A DNA stretch of 64,000 bases, taken from assembly GCA_910585275.1 (NCBI GenBank), contig CAJUCW010000007.1:62001-126000 (forward strand). Reading direction: 5' to 3'. The translations under genes and the position numbers were made by a program. Below, one piece after another: positions 16,315-24,420 of the stretch. Below the pieces are notes generated by a model that saw only the letters and a program-made list of their open reading frames with translations, had not been told where the DNA came from and made no database searches. The stretch comes from an uncultured Muribaculaceae bacterium (lineage in GTDB: Bacteria; Bacteroidota; Bacteroidia; Bacteroidales; Muribaculaceae). How positions within the stretch are numbered: position 1 is the first letter of the stretch; every line of letters begins with the position of its first letter.

Positions 16315-17562
16315 ATGTTTCTGATTGGCGCCAACTTCAGGAAGGCGCGAAGCAAAAAGGATAAAGAGAAACAGGGGGTGGTGTATTACAGGATTACCAT
16401 CCCGAAATCTTCCGGCGGAAGTCCGGAGGAGAGGGTGGTCAATTCGTCAGTCAGGGGCGGAGACGACGGTGTGCTCGATGCGGAGAGGGAGGTTATCGTC
16501 GGTGACCTACGGTTGCTCTATTGCGTTGTAGAAAGACTTGAAGACGCGGGGAAAGGGTTTACGATTGATGATGTGGCCGAGGGTTTCCGCAAAGCGTTGG
16601 CCGGCGATGTTTCCATGAAAAACGTAATAGCCAAGTCCAAGACTGATTTCCCGTTGCGCAGGGATATAGTATCGGTGGGCAGAAAATATAAAAACGAATT
16701 CCGGTATGTGGGTCCGACACCTGCATCGGAAAGCAGGTCGGTGACTACGACTTCTTCCCATCCGGAAACGGCGGCCGGTTTTACCGGCTATCTGTCGGCT
16801 CTGTTGCAAACGTCGGGCAACGGATCGGGCCCGAGCTACCGCCAAAAAATCAATAACCTGCGCTCAAGCCTGCGTAATTTCAGCGGAGGCGACAGTATCG
16901 GTTTTGAAAAAATCGACGGGCGTTTCGTGGCGGACTATGCCTCATGGCTAAAATCGACGGGAATAGCCGAAACGACCCGGGCGTTCTATCTCGGCATTCT
17001 CCGCACGGTCTTAGGAAGGGCGTATGCCGACGGGCTCATCCCTTCGTGTCATGACTGGTTCAGGGGGCTGAATACGAAGGCTTCCCGGGAGGCTGGGAAA
17101 CGTGATAAGGAGGTGCCTGACCGCGAATTGCTTCTGAAGATAAAGCATCTTTCCCTTGCGGATGACCGTCGGCTCTCACTTTATCGCGACATGTTTATGT
17201 TCGGTTTCTACTGTGGCGGCATGGAGCTCGTGGATATCGCCAACCTCACTTGGCAGAATGTCATCGGGGAGAATCTCGTGTATAGACGCAGGCTTGTAGG
17301 GGTAGAGAAGAGGGTGCGGTTGGGCTTACAGGCGATGGAGCTTATTGACAGCCATAAATCGGAAGGAAGCGACCGGTTGTTTCCGCTTCTTGATGAAAAC
17401 GGCAGTAAATTATTTGTCACCGAGAGGAATTACGTGGCGTCAGGCATGAAAGAGATAGGCAAGATGGCAGGTTTCCCGCAACTCACGTTCAGCATGAATA
17501 TCGATGCCTACAATCGGTTGGTCTCGACCGTAAATATCGCTGAACTTTTATTGGGTGATTGA
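16315..17562 (+). CDS. Tyrosine recombinase homologue lacking the active site
   Basis: A 415-residue protein with the layout of Bacteroidales tyrosine recombinases: an arm-type N-terminal domain (MFLIGANFRKARSKKDKEKQ, VVYYRITI), a SAM-like core-binding domain (FTGYLSALLQ, AETTRAFYLGILRTVLGRA) and a C-terminal catalytic fold (FMFGFYCGGMELVDIANLTW). Where relatives read RGM, this reads CGGM, so the catalytic arginine is Gly301. The HxxR box is replaced by MNIDAYNRL, and the protein stops about 10-20 residues later, before the tyrosine. It is probably a decayed integrase or a DNA-binding derivative. The frame is open and G+C-rich, so decay is not advanced. Confidence 0.75.
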   Translation: MFLIGANFRKARSKKDKEKQGVVYYRITIPKSSGGSPEERVVNSSVRGGDDGVLDAEREVIVGDLRLLYCVVERLEDAGKGFTIDDVAEGFRKALAGDVSMKNVIAKSKTDFPLRRDIVSVGRKYKNEFRYVGPTPASESRSVTTTSSHPETAAGFTGYLSALLQTSGNGSGPSYRQKINNLRSSLRNFSGGDSIGFEKIDGRFVADYASWLKSTGIAETTRAFYLGILRTVLGRAYADGLIPSCHDWFRGLNTKASREAGKRDKEVPDRELLLKIKHLSLADDRRLSLYRDMFMFGFYCGGMELVDIANLTWQNVIGENLVYRRRLVGVEKRVRLGLQAMELIDSHKSEGSDRLFPLLDENGSKLFVTERNYVASGMKEIGKMAGFPQLTFSMNIDAYNRLVSTVNIAELLLGD

Positions 17563-17606
17563 CATCGCCGGAAATGGCGGTTGGCCCCGCTGTAGCAAAT
17601 TGCGAC

Positions 17607-17652
17607 AAAAACCGGGCGTATCGAATCAGGATATTCGATGCGCCCGGTTTTT
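17607..17652. terminator. Strong bidirectional terminator
   Basis: A 20-bp inverted repeat with one wobble (arms 17607-17626 and 17633-17652, core ACCGGGCG) is flanked by A5 and T5. It sits between the recombinase homologue and the convergent PL11 gene, and can terminate transcription from both sides. Confidence 0.9.
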
Positions 17653-17683
17653 ATTGCTGCAGGTCTTTACGACCTATTGCCGG

Positions 17684-20605
17684 TCAGCGTATCACGGTCT
17701 TTTTGCCGTTGATGATGTAGATGCCGGGGGTGGTGGCTTTTTCGAGGCGTATGCCCTGGAGATTGTAGATTACGTCCGGGCCACCGGCGGCATTGTCGGC
17801 CTCGATATCAAAGATGCCGGCCTCCCCGTCTTCCTGTGTCGCCTGGTTGGGATTGCCTTCGTATGCCACTGCGGGGTCAACCGAAAGGTGGGGCGGCTGG
17901 TTGTAGCAGCAGTTCTGGTTGACCACCTGCACGCGATAGTTGAGGTCATCCATGAGGTGGGGGATGCGATAGTCGGAGGTGTAGCTTGTGGCGTTGATGA
18001 TGAGGTATTTGGTACTTTCATCCCACGTCACGATTTCTTCGCGCCAGTCGCCCAGAAGGTCGCCGAGCACGCAAGGGTTGAATTTTGTGCTATTGTTTAG
18101 CTTGCCGATTGTGTAGTTGCCGTTGTTCACTTTGTATCGGTCAAACCATTTGCTGGTGGGATTCCAGTGGGCAATGATGCTCTTGTCATAGAATTCGTCG
18201 TAGAGGTCGCCGTCCCAATAGATGCGGTTGTTGATTCCCGCGCCGCTGCCTCCTATTTTCCATTCAGCAGGCTCTCCGTTTTTCAGGATGGGGTCGCCGG
18301 TGACGCAATCATGCACGTATCCGGTCGCGCTGTAGAGGAACTGCGAGTGGGGCGAAGATGAATCGAAGTGGGCGGCCAGGCCGCGTCCGGTGTCGGATGA
18401 AGCGGTTGCGCGGAGCAAAATTTCTCCGGTGGCGGCATCCCGCAGGTCGCAACCGTATGGTTTTGCTTCATGCACCATGAACACCTCCATTCCCGGACGC
18501 TCGGGCAGGAAGTCGCCGAGGTGAAGGGCGTCGCCGTGTCCGAGTCCTGTGCGGTAGAGGAGCGAACCGTCATGGTCGAGTGCAGCCGATCCGAAAACAA
18601 TCTCGTGTTTGCCGTCGCCGTCGCAGTCGCCACACGCCATCCAATGGGCGCCTTCGCCCCAGAGACCTTCGTTTTTCGTGGTGTTACGGCTTACCCAACG
18701 TTCCTTAAGCGTTGTGCCGTCCCAGTCGTAGGCTCCGACAAAGGCTCCGGCATAATATCCTCGAGCAAAGATGGGGGAGGGGTTGGCATCCTTGCCGTCG
18801 AGGTAGGCGAGTCCTGCAAGATAGCGTTCGGAGCGGTTTTGTTTTTCATCGCCCCATACGCTGAGGCCTGCATTATAGTCGGTGTGATAGGGGATAGTGG
18901 CGAGTTCCGCACCTGTAAGACCGTCGAACACAGTGATGTATTCCGGGCCGTGGTCTTGCTTGCCCCTGCCGCTCAGAAGGTTGGCAAACGGGTCGTCGTT
19001 GCCGAGGATTACGTAGTTGCCCTCACCGTCGATGGTGCCGGGGGCTGTCTTCATCATGAACTCGCCATAGCCGTCGCCATCGAAGTCCCATGCAATGAAC
19101 TGCATCGTGTGGGCGCTGGTGAAGAAGTTGGGGCCGGCGTAAATGCGCCAGAGGCGTGTGCCGTCGAGTTTTAGGCAGTCGAAATATACTGGGGAAGTGG
19201 TGCCGGAACTTGCCGCGTCTTTTTCGTCGGAAGGCGACCATTTGAGGATTATTTCATATTCACCGTCGCCGTCCATGTCGCAGTAGCTTGCATCGTTAGG
19301 GGAGTAGGAGGCTCCGTTTTCGCTGTTGGCGGGAGCTTCGGTGGGGATATAGAGCGTCTGGTTGTCCCAGGTTTTGCCGCTTACTTCGCTTTCGAGAAGC
19401 ACGCCTGCCTTGTCGTAGGTTTCAAGTAGATAATAACTGTCTTTCGAACCATCTTTGTCGGCGAAGTTTGTGCGGTCAGTGATGTAGAGCCCGTTGTTGA
19501 GGGCTACGTCCTGACTTGCTTCGTCGCCGCGATAGAGTTTATATTTCACTCCATATCCGTCGGCTTCGCGGTGGCGCCACGACACGAGGTTGCCGTTGCC
19601 CATCTTTGCTCCGTCAAGGCTTAGCGCCATGAGTCCGCGTTTAAGAGGTTTCGCCGCCGGTTTTGGCTTACGGTTTGTGACCTGGAAGGCCACGGAGAAC
19701 GACATCATGCTCTTTTCACCCTTCAAGACATCTACCGCGAGCAACCGGTCGCCGTATTCGGTCTTAACCGAATAGCCGTCGGCCATGTCGAAGTTGAAAT
19801 CTGTGGGTTCGCCGAAGAGTTTGGGCAGATAGAGCACCTTGTCTCCATGTTTGAGGTTGGCAATCAGGGAATAGATATCGAAGTCCTTTACGGCTCCCGA
19901 TGCATCGGGAACGGCCGTTACCGTCAATCCCTTGATAAATGAATTGGCGATGCAAAGCTCCTCGTCCACTTCGCCTGACACCGTGACATTGCGTAGCGCC
20001 ATTTCTTTGGGGCTCTCGGTGTCGGCCCCCGCCACGTTCAGGAAGTAGATATACATTGTGAGTGGCTGGCTATCGGTGATAACGTCGCCTACCGTGAATT
20101 CATGATGGCTGAAAGCAGTGGTGTTGGATGAAGTGATTTTGTTGCGCAAAGGTCTGATTCCCAATTTAAGGGAATTTTCTTTGCCGTCGCCTACGGTGTA
20201 ATACACGTTGATGCTTCCGGCATCGGTGCCGACTTTGGCGGCATCGAAAGATATGACCGTCGGCTTGAATTTATGGCCATCCTGCGGGGTGATGGTAAAC
20301 GAGACGCAATGTCCTGGCCCCTTGGACGTGGATTTCGTGGCCGGGGTAAACGCCGTGAAGGGAGGCACGTAATCTACCGCATCGAGCCCGGTGTCGGCCC
20401 CCGACCTTTCGAGCACTCTCGTTCTGGCGATTTTGTCGCCGAGTGCGAACGATGTTGACACAAGCGGCAGATAATCGGCGTCGCCCGTCACGGTGGCCTG
20501 CTGGAGGTTGTCAGGGTCGCTCAGCTGCCATGTTGCAGTTACGGATTGGGCGGATGCCGAAAAGGCGAGTGCCGCCGCTACAAAGGATAGGATTTGTTTT
20601 CTCAT
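17684..20605 (-). CDS. PL11 rhamnogalacturonan lyase, secreted
   Basis: A 973-residue secreted enzyme that cleaves the rhamnogalacturonan-I backbone by beta-elimination. A signal peptide (residues 1-19, AFSASAQ) is followed by an N-terminal jelly-roll-like domain of about 210 residues. The PL11 catalytic domain, from about residue 330 to 930, is an eight-bladed propeller. It contains repeated calcium-binding DxDGDG loops (DMDGDGEYE, DFDGDGYGE, DCDGDGKHE) and DDLNYRVQVVNQNCCYNQPPH near its end. The C-terminal YNLQGIRLEK and GIYIINGKK tail resembles a type IX-like sorting signal. It is transcribed away from the SusC/SusD operon and may belong to a pectin response rather than the xylan one. Confidence 0.92.
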   Translation of the reverse strand: MRKQILSFVAAALAFSASAQSVTATWQLSDPDNLQQATVTGDADYLPLVSTSFALGDKIARTRVLERSGADTGLDAVDYVPPFTAFTPATKSTSKGPGHCVSFTITPQDGHKFKPTVISFDAAKVGTDAGSINVYYTVGDGKENSLKLGIRPLRNKITSSNTTAFSHHEFTVGDVITDSQPLTMYIYFLNVAGADTESPKEMALRNVTVSGEVDEELCIANSFIKGLTVTAVPDASGAVKDFDIYSLIANLKHGDKVLYLPKLFGEPTDFNFDMADGYSVKTEYGDRLLAVDVLKGEKSMMSFSVAFQVTNRKPKPAAKPLKRGLMALSLDGAKMGNGNLVSWRHREADGYGVKYKLYRGDEASQDVALNNGLYITDRTNFADKDGSKDSYYLLETYDKAGVLLESEVSGKTWDNQTLYIPTEAPANSENGASYSPNDASYCDMDGDGEYEIILKWSPSDEKDAASSGTTSPVYFDCLKLDGTRLWRIYAGPNFFTSAHTMQFIAWDFDGDGYGEFMMKTAPGTIDGEGNYVILGNDDPFANLLSGRGKQDHGPEYITVFDGLTGAELATIPYHTDYNAGLSVWGDEKQNRSERYLAGLAYLDGKDANPSPIFARGYYAGAFVGAYDWDGTTLKERWVSRNTTKNEGLWGEGAHWMACGDCDGDGKHEIVFGSAALDHDGSLLYRTGLGHGDALHLGDFLPERPGMEVFMVHEAKPYGCDLRDAATGEILLRATASSDTGRGLAAHFDSSSPHSQFLYSATGYVHDCVTGDPILKNGEPAEWKIGGSGAGINNRIYWDGDLYDEFYDKSIIAHWNPTSKWFDRYKVNNGNYTIGKLNNSTKFNPCVLGDLLGDWREEIVTWDESTKYLIINATSYTSDYRIPHLMDDLNYRVQVVNQNCCYNQPPHLSVDPAVAYEGNPNQATQEDGEAGIFDIEADNAAGGPDVIYNLQGIRLEKATTPGIYIINGKKTVIR

Positions 20606-20727
20606 TTAGATTAGTTTATGGTATAGATGTAGCATCTGTTTTAGGCTTTTCATGTATTTTTTTTCAACCGATGCCTGCAAAACCGGATGCGATGTTAGAA
20701 GAGGTTGATTATCTTCGATGTGGAGTG

Positions 20728-20758
20728 CAAATTTATAAATAATTCCGGATAATTTCAA
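20728..20758 (-). promoter_or_regulatory. Promoter for the PL11 gene
   Basis: On the minus strand TTG (20756-20758) and TAAATTTG (20728-20735) are separated by 20 bp and match the Bacteroidota -33/-7 pattern. The PL11 ATG lies about 120 bp downstream. Confidence 0.65.
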
Positions 20759-20777
20759 TAGGAGACGTGCTATTTAT

Positions 20778-20806
20778 GTGAAATTCGGAAAATTTTCATA
20801 CCTTTG
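20778..20806 (+). promoter_or_regulatory. Probable promoter for the susCD operon
   Basis: TACCTTTG at 20799-20806 fits the TAnnTTTG -7 box. The -33 element is imperfect (GTG at 20778-20780 instead of TTG), which would suit an activator-dependent promoter. Confidence 0.5.
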
Positions 20807-20859
20807 TGTTTGAATTGCAGTGTGAAGGTTTGACGCGGCGTGATGCCGCTGTCAGAAAT

Positions 20860-20970
20860 ATGAACAAGTGTAGAAGTATGAGACGTTTTTGTTTTTTGAT
20901 TCTTGCGCTTACTGCCGTTTTTATCGGCTCCAAGGGCGAGGAAAGTTTGGAGTCGGGCGAGCGGGGGTGA
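20860..20970 (+). CDS. Possible 36-residue peptide with signal-like N-terminus
   Basis: An ATG 54 bp downstream of the -7 box opens a 37-codon frame. It starts with five polar or basic residues and MRRF, continues with a hydrophobic stretch CFLILALTAVFIG, and ends in a short acidic tail SKGEESLESGERG. The profile is that of a signal peptide with almost no mature part. It lies in the long leader before susC and could be a leader peptide, the remnant of a lost secreted gene, or chance. No homologue is known to me. Confidence 0.3.
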   Translation: MNKCRSMRRFCFLILALTAVFIGSKGEESLESGERG

Positions 20971-21284
20971 TGAATTAATGTCGGCTCGATGCCTGTTTTC
21001 ATGTGATGTATATGGGTATGGAATCGGGATTCGAGCGTAAGGAGTAGCATGTATAATAAGCTGATTATCAGATGTGATATGACGAATATGTAAGGATTTG
21101 ACAACGTATTTGCATGGAATGAGACCCATGTGAAAGCATTTGATGCAACAAATAAAGAAGAATCGATGTCGTTGTGATAATTTTGCATATCAAATGATTT
21201 GTGTCCCCCCGGCGATGTCGAAAATCAGGTATGCGGCGGACGCGTTGACGAGGAAATTCCATAAAACTTAAAAACTAAATAGCG

Positions 21285-24200
21285 ATGAAAAATGAACACA
21301 AACTGCCTCATTGCATTGTTCTATTGCTGGTTTTCATCATGACTTCCGCACTTGCGGCGCGTGCTGACACAGTGAAGGGCATTGTGATTGACGAAACGGG
21401 GGAACCCCTCGTTGGTGTGACAGTGATGGCGGTTGGCTCCAAGACAGGAGTCGTGACCGACATTGATGGTAATTATGCGATTGAAGTTCCCGACATGAAA
21501 AAGGGGGAATTGAAATTCAGCTATGTCGGGATGCAACCCTTGACCGTAAAAGTAAATTCCCGCACTCTTATCAATGTTGAGATGAAGAATCTCGACAGCA
21601 ATCTGGATGAACTTGTCGTGGTCGGCTACGGACAGCAAAAGAAAGCGTCGGTCGTGGGCGCCATCGTCCAGGCCTCGGGCGAAACTCTCGCTCATGCCGG
21701 CGGTGTGTCGAGCCTTGGTTCGGCCCTTACGGGTAACCTCCCCGGCGTGGTGACGATGCAGTCGAGCGGTATGCCCGGCGACGAAGACCCCAAAATCGTG
21801 ATCCGCGGACAGAATTCATGGAACGGCTCCGACCCTCTCGTGCTTGTTGACGGTATAGAACGTGAGATGTCGTCGGTCGATATATCATCCGTAGCATCGG
21901 TATCCGTGCTTAAAGATGCCTCGGCCACTGCGGTATATGGTGTGAAAGGCGCCAACGGCGTAATCCTCGTCACCACCAAACGAGGCTCCGAAGGTAAAGC
22001 CCAGGTGCATGCCCGTGCCAATTTCACGGCAAAGGTGCCTTCCAAACTTCCTGAAAAATATGATGCCTACGATTCCTATTTGTTAAGGAACCGTGCCATA
22101 GAACGCGAACTTTCAATTCCGGGCCTCAACTCCTGGGGTGAAATTTTTCCGCTCCCTATCCTGAATAAGTTCCGCAATCCTGCGAATGCGGAAGAGTGGG
22201 ACCGTTATCCCAACGTGGATTGGGCGGAATATCTTTTCAAGGATGTGGCGTTTTCGCAGAATGTGAGCGTTGACGTGTCGGGCGGTACGAAGTTCGTGAA
22301 ATATTATGCTGCAATCGACTTCCTGCATGAAGGCGACATATTCAAGCGTTTCGACAACCATCGCGGATATAGCGCCGGATTCGGATTCACACGTGTGAAC
22401 GCGCGCACCAACCTTGACTTCCAGCTGACTCCCACAACTGTGCTTAAGGTGAATCTTTTCGGCTCTAACGGCTCCAAACAGAGTCCTTACGGACGTAATT
22501 TCGACGACCCTATCGGCGCCGACTTCTGGAGTGCCGCCTATAAGACGGCCCCCGGTTCGATCCGACCTATATATAGCGACGGCACATGGGGGTTCTATGC
22601 CCCGAGAAACGCGGATGTCCCGAACTCCGCCTACAATCTTTCGATCGGTGGCGTGGAAAACAAGACTACCACACGCATCAATACAGACTTTGTATTGACC
22701 CAGGACCTTAAGGTCATAACCCCGGGACTTCGCGCGGAAGGGCGTTTCTCGCTCGACTACAGCTTCCTCGAAGGGCGTCGCGGCATCGTTGACCTCGACA
22801 CTCCCGCACAGCGTAAATGGATTGACCCCGCCACGGGGCAGGTGTCGTATGAACAGCCTCTGCTAAATTCCGGATCCCAGCTCGATTTCGCGGAGGGTGT
22901 ATATTGGACCACCCAGGGCGGCGAGGTTAACCTTAACTATACGTTCCGCAAAATCTACTATTCTTTCCAACTTGATTATAACCGCACTTTCGGCAATCAC
23001 GAAGTCGGGGCGATGGGAGCCTTCACCCGCGAGGATTATGCCAAGGGAAGCGAGTTCCATCATTACAGGGAAGACTGGGTCTTCAGGGCCACCTATAATT
23101 ATGACTTCCGATATTTCGCGGAGTTCAACGGCGCCTACAACGGTTCCGAGAAATTCGGTTCGAACAACCGCTTCGATTTCTTCCCTTCTTTCTCACTCGG
23201 ATGGCGACTGAGCGGAGAGCCTTTCATGGAAAGATTCTCGAATTGGCTCAGCCAGTTCAAGTTCAGGGCTTCATGGGGAAAAGTGGGCGACGACAGCGCA
23301 GGCGGCCGCTGGCTCTATCGCGACCAATATGCTTACGGCGGCAATGTAATGATGGGTATGGTCAATCCTGCCAACACCCCGTATGCCTTCTATCGCATCT
23401 CGCAGCTCGGCAACCCCGATATTTCCTGGGAAAAGGTTACAAAACGAAATATCGGTCTGGAATACGGCTTCCTCAACAATATGATAAGCGGTAACATCGA
23501 TTTCTTCTCCGACCACAGAAGCGATATTTATATTGCAGGTTCAGACCGCGCTATCCCGTCTTATTTCGGCACAAGCGCCCCCGGGGCGAACCTCGGCGTA
23601 GTTGACAGCAAAGGTTATGAATTGGAAATCAAATTCAATTATCCGTTCAATCCCGACACCCGTCTCTGGCTCAACGCCAGCATGACGCATGCCACCAACA
23701 AAGTGAAATTCCGCGACGACAAGCCGCTCCTGCCCTCCTATCGCAAACAGGAAGGATATGCCATCGGACAGAACCGCGACTATATCGACTGCGGCACGAT
23801 GACAAGCTGGGACGACATCATGGGCTCGACCGCCACTGTCTCGAACAACGGCAACAAACTTCCGGGCGACTACATGATTGTCGATTTCAACGGCGACGGT
23901 GTCATCGACACCAACGACGTGGCCCCTGTCGGTTACAGTTCGGTGCCCCAGAACAGCTATAACGCTACTCTCGGTTTCGAATGGAAAGGGTTCAGCGCGA
24001 TGGTGCAGTTCTATGGCGTCAACAACGTGACCCGTGAAATCACTTTCCCCACCTTCCAGAATTCAAACGTGGTGGCATACGTGGAAGGCGATTACTGGGT
24101 TCCCGGCGGCTCCGGACTCCCGATGCCGAGGTGGGAAACCAAGACCGACCCGTCGGCAAGAGGCACTCGCTACAGTTTCGACGGTTCGTACGTGCGTCTT

Positions 24201-24410
24201 AAGAATGCCGAGATATCTTACAGGATACCCACGTCGGTGGTGGGCAAAATCGGTCTTAGCGGATGCCGCGTCTATATCAACGGCGACAACCTCTTCCTCT
24301 GGACGAAGATGCCAGACGACCGTGAAGCGAACCTCGGCGGTTATAACTCGACCGACGGAGCTTATCCTACGGTGCGCCGTTTCAATTTAGGAATTGACAT
24401 CACACTTTAA
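21285..24410 (+). CDS. SusC-like TonB-dependent outer-membrane transporter
   Basis: A 1041-residue TonB-dependent glycan importer. The signal peptide ends near residue 27 (ALAARAD). A carboxypeptidase-regulatory-like domain follows (VKGIVIDETGEPLVGVTV ... GNYAIEVPD), then the TonB box DELVVVGYG near residues 108-116 and the plug with VLVDGIEREM and KDASATAVYGVKGANGVILVTTKRG. The 22-strand barrel runs to the terminal aromatic-rich strand (FNLGIDITL). It forms a lidded pair with the SusD-like lipoprotein encoded 10 bp downstream and would import oligosaccharides released at the cell surface. It is the first of two SusC genes in the operon. Confidence 0.97.
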   Translation: MKNEHKLPHCIVLLLVFIMTSALAARADTVKGIVIDETGEPLVGVTVMAVGSKTGVVTDIDGNYAIEVPDMKKGELKFSYVGMQPLTVKVNSRTLINVEMKNLDSNLDELVVVGYGQQKKASVVGAIVQASGETLAHAGGVSSLGSALTGNLPGVVTMQSSGMPGDEDPKIVIRGQNSWNGSDPLVLVDGIEREMSSVDISSVASVSVLKDASATAVYGVKGANGVILVTTKRGSEGKAQVHARANFTAKVPSKLPEKYDAYDSYLLRNRAIERELSIPGLNSWGEIFPLPILNKFRNPANAEEWDRYPNVDWAEYLFKDVAFSQNVSVDVSGGTKFVKYYAAIDFLHEGDIFKRFDNHRGYSAGFGFTRVNARTNLDFQLTPTTVLKVNLFGSNGSKQSPYGRNFDDPIGADFWSAAYKTAPGSIRPIYSDGTWGFYAPRNADVPNSAYNLSIGGVENKTTTRINTDFVLTQDLKVITPGLRAEGRFSLDYSFLEGRRGIVDLDTPAQRKWIDPATGQVSYEQPLLNSGSQLDFAEGVYWTTQGGEVNLNYTFRKIYYSFQLDYNRTFGNHEVGAMGAFTREDYAKGSEFHHYREDWVFRATYNYDFRYFAEFNGAYNGSEKFGSNNRFDFFPSFSLGWRLSGEPFMERFSNWLSQFKFRASWGKVGDDSAGGRWLYRDQYAYGGNVMMGMVNPANTPYAFYRISQLGNPDISWEKVTKRNIGLEYGFLNNMISGNIDFFSDHRSDIYIAGSDRAIPSYFGTSAPGANLGVVDSKGYELEIKFNYPFNPDTRLWLNASMTHATNKVKFRDDKPLLPSYRKQEGYAIGQNRDYIDCGTMTSWDDIMGSTATVSNNGNKLPGDYMIVDFNGDGVIDTNDVAPVGYSSVPQNSYNATLGFEWKGFSAMVQFYGVNNVTREITFPTFQNSNVVAYVEGDYWVPGGSGLPMPRWETKTDPSARGTRYSFDGSYVRLKNAEISYRIPTSVVGKIGLSGCRVYINGDNLFLWTKMPDDREANLGGYNSTDGAYPTVRRFNLGIDITL

Positions 24411-24420
24411 CAGCCTACTC

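Larger units (their letters stand above)
20606..21284. other. Divergent regulatory region between PL11 and susC
   Basis: A 679-bp region with a promoter toward each side, a possible 36-residue secreted peptide gene (20860-20970), and a GCGGC-GTGAT-GCCGC hairpin (about 20836-20850) in the plus-strand leader. The leader from the plus promoter to the susC ATG is about 470 nt, long enough for post-transcriptional control. No two-component or ECF regulator gene is present. Confidence 0.6.

Noticed and set aside
21321..21695. Minus-strand frame inside susC, and the many long antisense frames of the G+C-rich locus
   Set aside because: They lack start signals and family motifs, and lie opposite strongly supported genes.
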